DNA of 64,000 bases from Scleromatobacter humisilvae (GCF_023231945.1 NZ_JAJLJH010000013.1:62001-126000); one strand, 5' to 3'. Positions 28,537-37,781 are shown, counted from the first letter of the stretch. Numbers and translations: made by a program. The notes: generated by a model from the sequence alone, not told the origin.

Positions 28537-29631
28537 ATGCCTGCGACCGACCTTCCCCATTCGAAGCTGGACCTGTCCGGCGCCGGCGTGCGCCATGCCC
28601 GCGCGCTGCCCGTCGGCGAGCCCGCCGCCGGCGCCGCGCCCGCGCCCGCGCACGCCGACGTCGGCCGCATGGCCCCGTGGATCCAGCTGCTGGCCGCGCT
28701 CGGCCTCGACCCCCACGCGCTGTGGCCCGCCACCGTCTCGCTCGACTTCGAGGGCGACCAGTGCACCGCCATCGAGCCGTCGCGCGACGAGCTGCGCGCG
28801 CTCTACGGCATCGACGTGCAGGAGCTCGACGTGTGGCGCCCGCTGGCCGAGCACGCGATCGAGCACCTGGCCGCGGGCCGCGCGCTGGTCGTCGAGGCCG
28901 ACGCGTTCTGGCTGCCCGTCGACGCCGAGCATCGCCGCAGCCACGCGAAGAGGACGATCGTCCTCAACGAGGTCGACCTCGACGCCCGCCGCATCGGCTA
29001 CTTCCACGGCGCGGGCCATGCCGAGGCGCACGGCGACGACGTCACGCACCTGCTCGGGCTGGAGGACGACACGTCCGACCTCGAGGCGATCGCCGACTGG
29101 CGCGGCGCGCGCGTGGCACAGGTGGGCGCCACCGTAGCGGCGCTGGACGAGGGCCGGCTGCCGCCGCGCGCGCAGTTCGTCCGCGCGGATCGGCGCGTCG
29201 CGCGCTCCACCGCGGAACTGCGGATGCTGGCGCTGCACCACCTCGGCAACCACCTGGCGTTCCGGCCCGCGACGAATCCGCTGCGCCGCTTCGCCGCGCG
29301 CATCGCCGACGACCTGCCGCTGCTGCGCGAATACGGCACGGCGTATCACGAGGACTGGGCATCCTGCACGGTGCGCCGCTTCGCCGGCGCGTTCGACCTC
29401 GCCGCGCGCGGGCTGGCATGGCAGGACGAATCGGGCGACTCCCGCCTGCGCGAAGCCGCCCACGCCTTCGAGCAGCTTGCCCGCGACGCGGCGACGCTGG
29501 ACCAGAGGCTGGGCCGCGCGGCGGCGTCGGCGAAGAACGCCGACACGAAGAAGCTGCTGGAGACGATGGCGCTGGCCTGGGACGGCGCGATGGCCGCGCT
29601 GGACGCGGCCTGGCGCAGCGAAGAGGGCTGA
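28537..29631 (+). CDS. DUF1839 family protein
   Basis: The protein is 364 aa, cytoplasmic. It contains the DUF1839 core: TVSLDFEGDQCTAIEPS, ELRALYGIDVQELDVW, VVEADAFWLPVD, and the late HHLGNHLAFRPATNPLRRFA with YHEDWASCTVRRFAGAFDL. I recall such genes sitting near carrier-protein or peptide-synthetase genes in other Burkholderiales, but none is here. The activity is unknown. The early VGEPAAGAAPAPAHADVG is a low-complexity linker. Confidence 0.75.
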   Translation: MPATDLPHSKLDLSGAGVRHARALPVGEPAAGAAPAPAHADVGRMAPWIQLLAALGLDPHALWPATVSLDFEGDQCTAIEPSRDELRALYGIDVQELDVWRPLAEHAIEHLAAGRALVVEADAFWLPVDAEHRRSHAKRTIVLNEVDLDARRIGYFHGAGHAEAHGDDVTHLLGLEDDTSDLEAIADWRGARVAQVGATVAALDEGRLPPRAQFVRADRRVARSTAELRMLALHHLGNHLAFRPATNPLRRFAARIADDLPLLREYGTAYHEDWASCTVRRFAGAFDLAARGLAWQDESGDSRLREAAHAFEQLARDAATLDQRLGRAAASAKNADTKKLLETMALAWDGAMAALDAAWRSEEG

Positions 29632-29633
29632 AC

Positions 29634-30752
29634 TCAGTCGTCCGGGTACAGCGTTTCCCAGGGCACGCGCACCATCACGTCCGCGTCGGCCACGAGCGCC
29701 ACGATCGCGTTGGCCTTGTCCGTGGTCTCGCGGCGCTGCGGCCGCATCATCGGCTGGCCCGCGGTGTTGGTCAGGCAGGCGACGACCGGCGTGTTGACCG
29801 ACTCGCCGCGGTGGATGACGATGGCGATCTCGCCCGTGGCCAGCCGCACGAAGCAGCCCGGCGGGTAGATGCCGAATTCCTTGACCAGCGCCGCCGCCAG
29901 CGGGTGGCCGGCGCTGCCGGTGAAGATGTCGCGCGCGGCGACGTTGGGCGCGAGCGCGACGCGCGACGAACGCGCGCTGAGCTTGGCGGTGAATACGTCG
30001 ACGAAGTGCAGCGCCTGCGCCAGTTCCACGACGTCGGTGCGGCGGCTCGGATAGCCCGTGCCGTCGGTCAGCTCGTGGTGCTGTTCGACCGCGGCCAGCC
30101 ACAACGGATCGTCGACGCCCGCTGCCGCGAGCATGACGGCGCTGCGCACCGGATGATCCTGGATCGCCGCGCGCTGCTCCGGCGTCGGCGGGCCCGACTG
30201 CACGGCCAGCCGCCCCTGCAGCTCGATCATCGACAGGTTCATCGACATCGCGGCGCTCACCAGCATGCGGCGCTGGTTGTCGTCCCAGCCCATGCGCTTG
30301 CCGGTCAGGCAGCACACCGCGGCGCAATGCAGCGAGTGCGACACGCCGTAGGACTGCAGCTTGGTCTGGTCGTGGCGCAGGATCTGGAACAGCACCTTGT
30401 CGGGATAGCGGTCGGCCAGCGACATCAACACGTTGACCACCTCGTCGAGCGCGGCGCGCAGGTCGGCCGGCGACGTCGTCAGCAGCGTGTTGAGACGGCC
30501 GCTCGACAGCCGCCAGCGGCCGAAGAAGCCCTCCCTGGGCTTGGTGGCCGCGTGTCCCGCGGCGAGCGCGGCGCGCATCTCGGCGGCGTCGACGAACATG
30601 CCGCGCGCCAGCAGCGTGCTGAGCATGGCGGCATCGGTCACGCGGTGCCCGCGCGCCAGCAGCAGCTTGCCGTTGCCGTCGCGGATGCCCCAGGCCAGCG
30701 GGAGACCCGGCTTGATCTGGTTCGCGACTTCCTGGAGCGGCAGCAGTTGCAT
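29634..30752 (-). CDS. Degenerate HD-GYP-domain protein
   Basis: The protein is 372 aa. The N-terminal part (LLLARGHRVTDAAMLSTLLARGMFVD) and the HD-GYP core are recognisable. HHELTDGTGYP and IQDHPVRSAVML are kept. The central HD metal pair is replaced by MN in LVSAAMSMNLSMI, and the last conserved region is altered (VDVFTAKLSARS). It is therefore unlikely to be a normal c-di-GMP phosphodiesterase and may bind c-di-GMP or partner proteins instead. A GGDEF gene and a PilZ gene lie within 7 kb. Confidence 0.75.
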   Translation of the reverse strand: MQLLPLQEVANQIKPGLPLAWGIRDGNGKLLLARGHRVTDAAMLSTLLARGMFVDAAEMRAALAAGHAATKPREGFFGRWRLSSGRLNTLLTTSPADLRAALDEVVNVLMSLADRYPDKVLFQILRHDQTKLQSYGVSHSLHCAAVCCLTGKRMGWDDNQRRMLVSAAMSMNLSMIELQGRLAVQSGPPTPEQRAAIQDHPVRSAVMLAAAGVDDPLWLAAVEQHHELTDGTGYPSRRTDVVELAQALHFVDVFTAKLSARSSRVALAPNVAARDIFTGSAGHPLAAALVKEFGIYPPGCFVRLATGEIAIVIHRGESVNTPVVACLTNTAGQPMMRPQRRETTDKANAIVALVADADVMVRVPWETLYPDD

Positions 30753-30950
30753 TCAAGGATCCTGGTGTGGGGATTTCTCCCGCCGAGGTGCAGGGCGTTC
30801 CTGCACATTCGGTGTTTCGGATCATCGCCCGGCGACTTCAGGACCGCACCATCGCCGAATCGTTCGCGTGCTTACTAAATCACGATGTCGTGCGCTGTCA
30901 GGAGATCTTGACGATGCTCGTCAGGACATCCTCGACAGCCGGACGGCCGT

Positions 30951-31370
30951 TCAGCCGGCCGTGTTGCGCATGTGGTCCGCGGTGTTGGCGAACGACGCCA
31001 GCAGGCGCCGCTGCATGTCGGCCGTGAAGCCGCCGGCCTCGCCGATCTCGGCCATCGCCAGGCCCATGCAGGTGAGCCACTGGTCGCGCACGTCGATGCC
31101 GATCGGGTACGGCAGGTGGCGCGCGCGCAGGCGCGGGTGGCCGAAGCGCTCGATGTAGAGGTCGGGGCCGCCCAGCCAGCCGGTGAGGAACCAGGCGAAC
31201 TTGTCGCGCGAGCCGTCGAGCGTGCTCGGGTGCAGCGCGCGCAGCGCGGCGAACTCGGGCTCGAGGTCCATCAGGTCGTAGAAGCGGTCGACGAGCGCGC
31301 GCACGCCGCCAATGCCGCCCAGTTGTTCGAACGGGGTCGGCGTCTTCGTGTCGGGAACGGAATCGGTCAT
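30951..31370 (-). CDS. Group II truncated hemoglobin
   Basis: The protein is 139 aa with the 2-on-2 globin pattern: FEQLGGIGGVRALVDRFYDL, then FLTGWLGGPDLYIERFGHPR and the proximal-histidine region LRARHLPYPIGIDVRDQWL. The Trp in RDQWL is typical of group II. Family members bind O2 or NO and often protect from nitrosative stress. The ATG at 31370 removes a non-conserved N-terminal extension. Confidence 0.9.
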   Translation of the reverse strand: MTDSVPDTKTPTPFEQLGGIGGVRALVDRFYDLMDLEPEFAALRALHPSTLDGSRDKFAWFLTGWLGGPDLYIERFGHPRLRARHLPYPIGIDVRDQWLTCMGLAMAEIGEAGGFTADMQRRLLASFANTADHMRNTAG

Positions 31371-31422
31371 GCCCGGATTGTCGGACGTGGCGCGCGAGCG
31401 CGCGCCCGCGGGGGCATGCGCG

Positions 31423-32178
31423 TCAGGCGCGCAGGCGCGTGGCGGCGGCAACGACGGCTTGTGCAGCCGCCGATCCGGGCAGGCAATCGAGCAGCAGCTG
31501 GCGCTTCTTCACGGCGTCGCGCACCGACGGGTCGATCGGCACTTCGCCGACGAACTCGAGCTTGACCGGCACTTCCAGCCCCGGGCTGACGAAGCGGTCG
31601 ACCACCTGCTGCAGCTGGCCGCGGATGATGCGCCCTTCGCCCGGCTTGCTCACCTGGTTGACGATGACGCGGATGTCGCGCCGGCCCTGCGTGGTGGCCA
31701 GCACCTTGATGGTGGCGTAGGCGTCCGTCAGCGAGGTCGGCTCGGGCGTGGCCACGATCAGCACCTCGTCGGCCAGCGACACCGTGTAGAGCACGACGTC
31801 GGAGATACCCGCACCCGTATCGAGCAGGATGCGGTCGAAGCGCGGCACGACCTGCTGGACGACCGACACGAGCTGCTCGCGCACCTCGGGCGTCAGGCGC
31901 GAGTATTCGACCATGCCGGAGCCGGCCAGCAGCACCGAGAAGCCGCCGGGCGCCTCGAGGATGGCCTGGTCCAGCGTGTTCTTGCCGGTGAAGACGTCGT
32001 GCAGCGTGATCTTCGGGAACAGGTTGAGCACGACGTCGAGGTTGGCGAGGCCCAGGTCGGCGTCCAGCACCAGCACCTTCTCGCCCTGGCGCGCGAGCGC
32101 AGTGGCGAGGTTGGCCGACAGGAAGGTCTTGCCCACGCCGCCCTTGCCGCTCGTGATGGCCGTGATGCGTGCCTTCAT
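31423..32178 (-). CDS. MinD/FlhG-like P-loop ATPase
   Basis: The protein is 251 aa with the deviant Walker A GKGGVGKT at residues 11-18, A' VLVLDADLGLANLD, and the switch region RILLDTGAGI. The central TPEPTSLTDAYATIKVL matches FlhG/FleN and MotR-type ATPases that control flagellar number. A C-terminal amphipathic membrane-targeting helix is not obvious. No flagellar genes are next to it. It follows a GGDEF gene with a mini-ORF between them, suggesting one transcript linking c-di-GMP and polar placement. Confidence 0.85.
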   Translation of the reverse strand: MKARITAITSGKGGVGKTFLSANLATALARQGEKVLVLDADLGLANLDVVLNLFPKITLHDVFTGKNTLDQAILEAPGGFSVLLAGSGMVEYSRLTPEVREQLVSVVQQVVPRFDRILLDTGAGISDVVLYTVSLADEVLIVATPEPTSLTDAYATIKVLATTQGRRDIRVIVNQVSKPGEGRIIRGQLQQVVDRFVSPGLEVPVKLEFVGEVPIDPSVRDAVKKRQLLLDCLPGSAAAQAVVAAATRLRA

Positions 32179-32288
32179 GCGAGCCCCTCCCGCGCCGGGT
32201 ACGACGATCCGTCCCCCGAGGGGAGCGCGGGCCTCCTTGGGGCGGCCCGGCGCACGGCCCGCGAGAAGGATGGCACCAAGTCACTCAT
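32175..32288 (-). repeat. Junction repeat e: coupled mini-ORF between GGDEF and MinD-like genes
   Basis: A 37-codon frame starts with an ATG overlapping the GGDEF stop (ATGA) and stops at a TGA overlapping the MinD-like start (ATGA). The peptide starts MSDLVPSFSRAVRRAAPRRP and ends PSGDGSSYPAREGLA. It shares 26 of 37 residues with the mini-ORF at 40.8 kb, and the DNA cores match closely, for example gggccgccccaag and cggcgcgggaggggctc. Confidence 0.7.
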
Positions 32289-33016
32289 GAGAGGTCTTCT
32301 CCAAAGATGGACGATGCGAACAACAGGCCCTTCTCCTCGGCGGACACGACGGAGACGGGGGTGGGCTCGAGGCAGGTGCGATTGCGGCCTTCGGACTTGG
32401 CGCGATAGAGCTGGAGGTCGGCGCGCTCCATCCAGACGGCGGGCGTCGAACGCACCCATTGCGGGGCGTAGGCGCCGCCGATGCTGATCGTGCAGCCGAG
32501 CTGCTGGCCGCTGACCAGCGGGATCGCCTGGCTCTCGACGCGGGCGCGGATGCGCTCGGCCACGGTCGAGCCGAACGCCGGAGGGCAGTTGGGCAGGATG
32601 ATGGCGAACTCCTCGCCGCCGATGCGCGCCACCAGGTCCATCGGCCGCACGGTCGCGTTGAGGGCGTCGGCGACGGCCTTGATGACGAGGTCGCCGGCGA
32701 CGTGGCCGTGGTGGTCGTTGATGCGCTTGAAGTGGTCGATGTCCAGCATCAGCAGCAGCGCGGGCTCGCCGGAGCGTGCGACGCGGTCGGACTCGCGGGC
32801 GATCGCGTTCTCGAAATTGCGGCGGTTCGCCAGGCCGGTGAGACCGTCGCGGCTGGACAGGTCGCACAGCGCGTCGATCAGCGACTGCAGCCACGGCGCG
32901 CTGCCTTCGACGCCCGCGGGCACGCCCTGCCCGGACTGCGTGAGCAGCGACAGAGCCTGATCCAGACGCAGCGCGTCGGCATCAGCCGGGGGCAGGAATG
33001 AGGGCTTCGAGTTCAC
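32285..33016 (-). CDS. GGDEF diguanylate cyclase
   Basis: The protein is about 243 aa. A short N-terminal helical segment is followed by a GGDEF domain starting at DGLTGLANRRNFE. The active-site loop is GGEEF, an active variant, and the RPMD five residues before it matches the RxxD inhibitory site. LDIDHFKRINDHHGH holds the metal aspartates. It should make c-di-GMP and be product-inhibited. No sensor domain or membrane segment is seen. The start is a GTG at 33016 without a strong Shine-Dalgarno. It is divergent from cheR. Confidence 0.9.
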   Translation of the reverse strand: MNSKPSFLPPADADALRLDQALSLLTQSGQGVPAGVEGSAPWLQSLIDALCDLSSRDGLTGLANRRNFENAIARESDRVARSGEPALLLMLDIDHFKRINDHHGHVAGDLVIKAVADALNATVRPMDLVARIGGEEFAIILPNCPPAFGSTVAERIRARVESQAIPLVSGQQLGCTISIGGAYAPQWVRSTPAVWMERADLQLYRAKSEGRNRTCLEPTPVSVVSAEEKGLLFASSIFGEDLS

Positions 33017-33236
33017 GTGGATAGCAAATTGACAGGGAGGCGTCCCGCGGCGTGAGCAGGCGCTTTTCCGCCTTGAGCCGAGTCTACCGCCGGGCTCGCT
33101 CCGCCAGGAACCGCGAAAAGAGCCGCATTTCAGGCCCAACTTCAGGCGCCGGCGGGCGGCAAGACTCTTGAGACTGGCTGGCAGCGACCGATAACCCCAT
33201 ACCGATCCCTCGGTTCACGGGCAGACACACAAGACG

Positions 33237-34082
33237 ATGAGCACCGACCTCGCATTCGACAACGCCGACGCCGCCAGCCACGAATTCACGTTCAGCAACG
33301 GGGATTTCCAGCGCGTGCAGAAGCTGATCTACCAGCGCGCGGGCATCAGCCTGCACGATGGCAAGCGGGCCATGGTCTACAGCCGCCTGTCGCGCCGGCT
33401 GCGCGAGACGGGCGACCGCAGCTTCGCCGACTACCTGAACGGCCTCGAGCGCGCCAGCGGCGCCGCGGGCGAGCAGGAGTGGCAGGAGTTCATCAACTGC
33501 CTGACGACCAATCTGACCTCGTTCTTCCGCGAGGAGCACCATTTCCACGCGCTGGCCGAACACCTGAAGACCTTCGCAGGCCGCCCGGTGCGCATGTGGT
33601 GCAACGCGGCGTCGACCGGCGAGGAGCCCTACTCGATCGCGATGACGCTGCTCGAAGGCGGCTGCGCCGGCGCGAAGCTGCTGGCCACCGACATCGACAC
33701 CAAGGTGCTGGCCACCGCGCAGCGCGGCGTCTACGCGGCCGACTCGCGCGGCCTGTCGCCGCAGCGCCTGCAAAGGCACATGATGCGCGGCACCGGCGCC
33801 AACGCGGGCTTCATGCGCGTCAAGCCCGAGCTGCAGAAGATGATCGAGTTCCGCACGTTCAACCTGATGGCCGCGCAGTGGTCGCTGGGCGAGCCGTTCG
33901 ACATGGTCTTCTGCCGCAACGTGATGATCTATTTCGACCACGCCACGCAGCGCAAGGTGCTCGAGCACATCCACGCCGTGATGAAGCCCGGCAGCCTGCT
34001 GTTCGTTGGCCACTCCGAGAACTTCACCGACTCGCGGGACCTGTTCGTCCTGCAGGGCAAGACCATCTACAAGCGCGTCTGA
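33237..34082 (+). CDS. cheR: Chemotaxis methyltransferase CheR
   Basis: The protein is 281 aa. It methylates glutamates of chemoreceptors using SAM. The N-terminal helical domain (FQRVQKLIYQRAGISLHDGK) is followed by the methyltransferase fold with WCNAASTGEEPYSIAM (SAM motif), LATDIDTKVL and FDMVFCRNVMIYFD. It heads a cheR-cheD-cheB run that lacks cheA, cheW and receptor genes in this window. It differs from the second CheR at 57 kb. Confidence 0.95.
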   Translation: MSTDLAFDNADAASHEFTFSNGDFQRVQKLIYQRAGISLHDGKRAMVYSRLSRRLRETGDRSFADYLNGLERASGAAGEQEWQEFINCLTTNLTSFFREEHHFHALAEHLKTFAGRPVRMWCNAASTGEEPYSIAMTLLEGGCAGAKLLATDIDTKVLATAQRGVYAADSRGLSPQRLQRHMMRGTGANAGFMRVKPELQKMIEFRTFNLMAAQWSLGEPFDMVFCRNVMIYFDHATQRKVLEHIHAVMKPGSLLFVGHSENFTDSRDLFVLQGKTIYKRV

Positions 34083-34143
34083 CGAGGCGCCCCTCCCGCC
34101 TCGCCCCCCCCCGGATTTCATCAATACCTTCAGGCTTCCGCAC

Positions 34144-34827
34144 ATGGCTTCCCTCCAATCCACGCCAGCCGCTGCCGTCGCGCGGCCCCCGTTGATGCGC
34201 GCGACCTCGGGCCCCGGCTCGCGCCTCGAGAAGCTGAAGTCCGTCGCGCGCAAGCCCGGCGAGGCGTCGTTCTTCTTCTACGACGCGCACTTCCAGAACG
34301 AAGCGGTCAAGGTGCTGCCCGGCGAGTACTACGTCGACAACGAGGAACTGCTGGTCATGACCACGCTCGGCTCGTGCATCGCGGCGTGCCTGTACGACCG
34401 CCAGGCCAAGGTCGGCGGCATGAACCACTTCATGTTGCCCGAGGGCAGCGGCGACTCGGGCCGCTACGGCTCGTACGCGATGGAACTGCTGATCAACGAG
34501 ATGATGAAGCGTGGCGCGACCCGCATGACGATGGAGGCCAAGGTCTTCGGCGGCGGCGCGGTCATCGCCGGCATGAACTCGATCAACGTCGGCGAGCGCA
34601 ACACCAAGTTCGTGATGGACTTCCTCGCGATGGAACGCATCCCGGTCGTCTCCAAGGACGTGCTCGAGATCTATCCGCGCAAGGTCTGCTTCCTGCCGGC
34701 GACCGGCAAGGCCATGGTCAAGCGCCTCGCGCCGACGAACGCCGAGGCGCTGGTGCAGCAGGACCGCATCGCCGCGCAGAAGGCCGCTCCGGCCTCGACG
34801 GGCGGCGGCTCGGTCGACCTGTTCTGA
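34144..34827 (+). CDS. cheD: Chemoreceptor glutamine deamidase CheD
   Basis: The protein is 227 aa. It deamidates receptor glutamines. The catalytic cysteine lies in [14 protein letters not shown], the histidine in [11 protein letters not shown], and the threonine-type position near [12 protein letters not shown]. The N-terminal 45 residues and the C-terminal Ala-rich tail are extensions common in betaproteobacteria. It lies between cheR and cheB, the usual order. Confidence 0.94.
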   Translation: MASLQSTPAAAVARPPLMRATSGPGSRLEKLKSVARKPGEASFFFYDAHFQNEAVKVLPGEYYVDNEELLVMTTLGSCIAACLYDRQAKVGGMNHFMLPEGSGDSGRYGSYAMELLINEMMKRGATRMTMEAKVFGGGAVIAGMNSINVGERNTKFVMDFLAMERIPVVSKDVLEIYPRKVCFLPATGKAMVKRLAPTNAEALVQQDRIAAQKAAPASTGGGSVDLF

Positions 34828-34855
34828 CCGGACGACAACAGGGAGAACAACAGCC

Positions 34856-35944
34856 ATGGCAAAGACCCGAGTGGTCGTCGTCGACGACTCCGCGCTGGTG
34901 CGCAGCCTGCTCACCGAGATCATCAACCGCCAGCCCGACATGGAATGCGTCGGCTCGGCCAGCGACCCGTTCGCGGCGCGCGAGATGATCCGCAACCTCA
35001 ACCCGGACGTCATCACGCTGGATGTGGAAATGCCGCGCATGGACGGCATCGACTTCCTGTCCAAGCTGATGCGCCTGCGGCCGATGCCGGTCGTGATGGT
35101 GTCGACGCTGACCGAGCGCGGCGCCGAAGTGACGCTGAAGGCGCTCGAGCTCGGTGCGATCGACTTCGTCGCCAAGCCCAAGATCGGCGTCGCCGACGGC
35201 TTGAAGCAGCTCGCCGACGAGATCACGGAGAAGGTACGCACCGCCTCGAAGGCACGCGTCGCCAAGCCGCACATTCCGGCGGCCACGACCGTCGCCGGCG
35301 CCGCGGCGGCGCCCAGGCCGGCCGCGCAGTCGATCGGCCGGCTGTCGACCGAGAAGCTGATCTTCATCGGCGCGTCCACCGGCGGCACCGAGGCCACCAA
35401 GGAACTGCTGATGAACCTGCCGCCGGATTCGCCGGCCGTCGTCATCACGCAGCACATGCCGCCGGGCTTCACGAAGTCGTATGCCAACCGGCTCGACGGG
35501 CTGTGCAAGATCCGCGTCAAGGAAGCCGTCGACGGCGAGCGCGTCCTGCCCGGCCACGCCTACATCGCCCCGGGCGGCTTCCACCTGAGCGTGGAGCGTT
35601 CCGGCGCCAACTACATCGCCCGCGTCAGCGACGGCGAGCCGGTCAACCGCCACAAGCCCTCGGTCGAGGTGCTGTTCGAGTCGGCGGCCCGCGTCGTCGG
35701 CCAGAACGCGCTGGGCATCATGCTCACCGGCATGGGCGCCGACGGCGCCAAGGCCATGCGCACGATGCGCGACGCCGGCAGCTACAACGTCTGCCAGGAC
35801 GAGGCGACCTGCGTCGTGTTCGGCATGCCGCGCGAGGCCATCGCCGCCGGCGCGGCCAACGAGGTGCTGCCGCTGACGAAGATCGCGCAGCATGTCATCG
35901 ACCGCCTGCGCAGCACGTCGGGCCTGTCGATGAACCGCGTCTGA
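34856..35944 (+). CDS. cheB: Chemotaxis response regulator glutamate methylesterase CheB
   Basis: The protein is 362 aa. It has an N-terminal receiver domain ([11 protein letters not shown], phospho-Asp in [11 protein letters not shown], Lys in FVAKPK). An Ala/Pro linker at about 135-160 follows. The C-terminal methylesterase has the triad Ser in [10 protein letters not shown], His in [10 protein letters not shown] and Asp in [11 protein letters not shown]. It removes receptor methyl groups when phosphorylated. A hairpin terminator follows. Confidence 0.96.
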   Translation: MAKTRVVVVDDSALVRSLLTEIINRQPDMECVGSASDPFAAREMIRNLNPDVITLDVEMPRMDGIDFLSKLMRLRPMPVVMVSTLTERGAEVTLKALELGAIDFVAKPKIGVADGLKQLADEITEKVRTASKARVAKPHIPAATTVAGAAAAPRPAAQSIGRLSTEKLIFIGASTGGTEATKELLMNLPPDSPAVVITQHMPPGFTKSYANRLDGLCKIRVKEAVDGERVLPGHAYIAPGGFHLSVERSGANYIARVSDGEPVNRHKPSVEVLFESAARVVGQNALGIMLTGMGADGAKAMRTMRDAGSYNVCQDEATCVVFGMPREAIAAGAANEVLPLTKIAQHVIDRLRSTSGLSMNRV

Positions 35945-35967
35945 CGCGTGCCGGCATCGCGCCTTGC

Positions 35968-35991
35968 AGGGGCCTCCGGGCCCCTTGTCGT
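35968..35991 (+). terminator. Probable terminator after cheB
   Basis: A 7-bp stem (aggggcc/ggcccct) with loop tccg is followed by a short T-rich stretch (tgtcgttt). It lies 24 bp after the cheB stop and separates the che genes from the PilZ gene. Confidence 0.6.
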
Positions 35992-36088
35992 TTCCACGGC
36001 CGAGATGCGCCGCCGGGTTTGGCGCCTTGACGCCGCCGCGGACAAAGGCGCATCCTGATGCTGCGTCAGCGGCAGCAAGGAGGCCTCC

Positions 36089-36508
36089 ATGCCCGACGAC
36101 CAGGATGATGCGGACGCGCTGTTCGACAGCCCGGCAGCGCTGCCCAAGCCTGCCGCGGCCGGCAAGCCGAAGGACGACAACCGCAAGGAGTCGCGCGTGC
36201 GCGCCGACTGGCGGGCGCGCGTGCTGCTGGCGAGCGATCGCATCGTCGAGCTGAACGTGTATGACCTGTCGGAGAGCGGCATCGGCCTGATCTCGGAGGT
36301 CGGCATCCCGGCGCACACCGTCCTCAACATCGCGCTGGCCGTGCCGGGCCTGAACGATCCGAACAGGATCACGCCGGTGACCGGCGCGATCAAGACCACG
36401 CACATGACCGTGCGCGGCCACTACATCCATTGCGGCGGACTGTGGGTGGAGATCCCGACGGCGTCGCGCGACCTGGTCAACCAGTGGGTGCGACGGCTGC
36501 GCAAATAG
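36089..36508 (+). CDS. PilZ-domain protein
   Basis: The protein is 139 aa. The c-di-GMP signature is present: RKESRVRADWRA (RxxxR at about residue 32) and YDLSESGIGLIS (D/NxSxxG) some 30 residues later. A charged 30-residue N-terminus precedes the single domain. It is a likely c-di-GMP receptor, plausibly acting on motility or pili given its position after cheR-cheD-cheB and near a GGDEF gene. GGAGG lies just before the ATG. Confidence 0.88.
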   Translation: MPDDQDDADALFDSPAALPKPAAAGKPKDDNRKESRVRADWRARVLLASDRIVELNVYDLSESGIGLISEVGIPAHTVLNIALAVPGLNDPNRITPVTGAIKTTHMTVRGHYIHCGGLWVEIPTASRDLVNQWVRRLRK

Positions 36509-36540
36509 GCTCGGACGCACGGCAATGTCATGATTCGGGC

Positions 36541-37719
36541 ATGACAGAACAAGACCCCTGGATCACCTGGGAAGAATCCGGCGCGCCGCGGCGCGCGCGC
36601 TGGCGCTCCGAATCGCAGGCGATGCCCGCGACGCTGCAGCCCGCCGACGACGCGCTGCCCGCCAATGCGGCCTTCCGCCTGATCAACGAAGGCACCGGCC
36701 TGCTGTGGCGCGGCGACTTCCACAACGGCCGCCAGCTGCTGCAGGCCCTCGGCCGCCGCGTCGACAAGCCACCGCGCGCCGACGGCCGCGCGCCCGCGCC
36801 GGCGCGCACCGAGGCTGACCCGGCCGCGCGCGCGCGTGACGCGTTCGCGCGCCACCGCGAGGCGCAGGCGCGACGCGCCGCGCTGCTCGGTCGCGTGCTG
36901 CTCGAGTTCGAGCCCGACCACACGATCGCGCTGCGGCGCGCGCCCGACGTCCGCGCCGCGCTGGGCGAGGCCTGGGGCGCGCCCGACGGCACGCCGTCCA
37001 TCGCGTCGCTGCGCGAGCTGCAGGGCCTGATCGGCGCGCACGAATGGCGCAAGAAGGGCGTGGACGTGCCCGCGCTCGGCGGCCGCATCCATCCGTGGTT
37101 CGGCGTCTTCTCGCCCCTGCGCGGCGAGTACCTCGGCCTGATCGCGCAGGCGCCCCTTCCGACGCTCGCGCCAGGCGCGCAATCGCTCGCCTTCGACATC
37201 GGCACCGGCACCGGCGTGATCGCCGCGCTGCTGGCGAAGCGCGGCGTGCAGCAGGTCGTCGCCACCGACCTCGACCCGCGCGCGATCGCCTGCGCGACCG
37301 AGAACGTCGCGCGCCTGGGCTTCGCGAAGCAGGTGCGCGTGGTCGCGGCCGACATGTTCCCCGAGGGCCGCGCCGCGCTCGTCGTCTGCAACCCGCCGTG
37401 GGTGCCGACGCCGGCCAACGCGGCCATCGAGCGCGCGGTCTACGACCCGGACAGCGCGATGCTGCGCGCCTTCCTGGCCGGCCTGGCGGCGCACCTGGCG
37501 CCGGGCGGCGAAGGCTGGCTCGTGATGTCCGACCTCGCCGAGCACCTGGGCCTGCGCACCCGCGAGCAGATGCTGGCGTGGATCGCCGATGCCGGCCTGC
37601 GCGTCGTCGCGCGCCACGACACCCGGCCCACGCACCCGAAGGCGGGAGATCCGTCCGACCCGCTGTTCGCGGCGCGCAGCCGGGAAGTCACCTCGCTGTG
37701 GCGGCTGGGGGCGGCATGA
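36541..37719 (+). CDS. Class I SAM-dependent methyltransferase with NPPW motif
   Basis: The protein is 392 aa. The SAM fold begins near residue 215 with AFDIGTGTGVIAALLA and VATDLDPRAI. The VVCNPPWVP motif marks an amine- or amide-N methyltransferase such as HemK/PrmC or RsmC relatives. The N-terminal 200 residues (WRGDFHNGRQLLQALGRRVD) resemble the substrate-binding part of similar uncharacterised enzymes. The target is unknown. It is joined to the GNAT gene through a mini-ORF. Confidence 0.78.
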   Translation: MTEQDPWITWEESGAPRRARWRSESQAMPATLQPADDALPANAAFRLINEGTGLLWRGDFHNGRQLLQALGRRVDKPPRADGRAPAPARTEADPAARARDAFARHREAQARRAALLGRVLLEFEPDHTIALRRAPDVRAALGEAWGAPDGTPSIASLRELQGLIGAHEWRKKGVDVPALGGRIHPWFGVFSPLRGEYLGLIAQAPLPTLAPGAQSLAFDIGTGTGVIAALLAKRGVQQVVATDLDPRAIACATENVARLGFAKQVRVVAADMFPEGRAALVVCNPPWVPTPANAAIERAVYDPDSAMLRAFLAGLAAHLAPGGEGWLVMSDLAEHLGLRTREQMLAWIADAGLRVVARHDTRPTHPKAGDPSDPLFAARSREVTSLWRLGAA

Positions 37720-37781
37720 GCGACGCACGGCCGCCCGAAGGCGCTCGCCTCGCAGTGCGCAGCACGGAGACTTGCCGATGA
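37716..37781 (+). repeat. Junction repeat c: coupled mini-ORF between methyltransferase and GNAT genes
   Basis: The ATG overlaps the methyltransferase stop (ATGA) and the TGA overlaps the GNAT start (ATGA). The 21-residue peptide starts [18 protein letters not shown], close to the slpA-ispH mini-ORF ([10 protein letters not shown]). The DNA core is gacgcacggccgcccgaagg. Confidence 0.65.
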
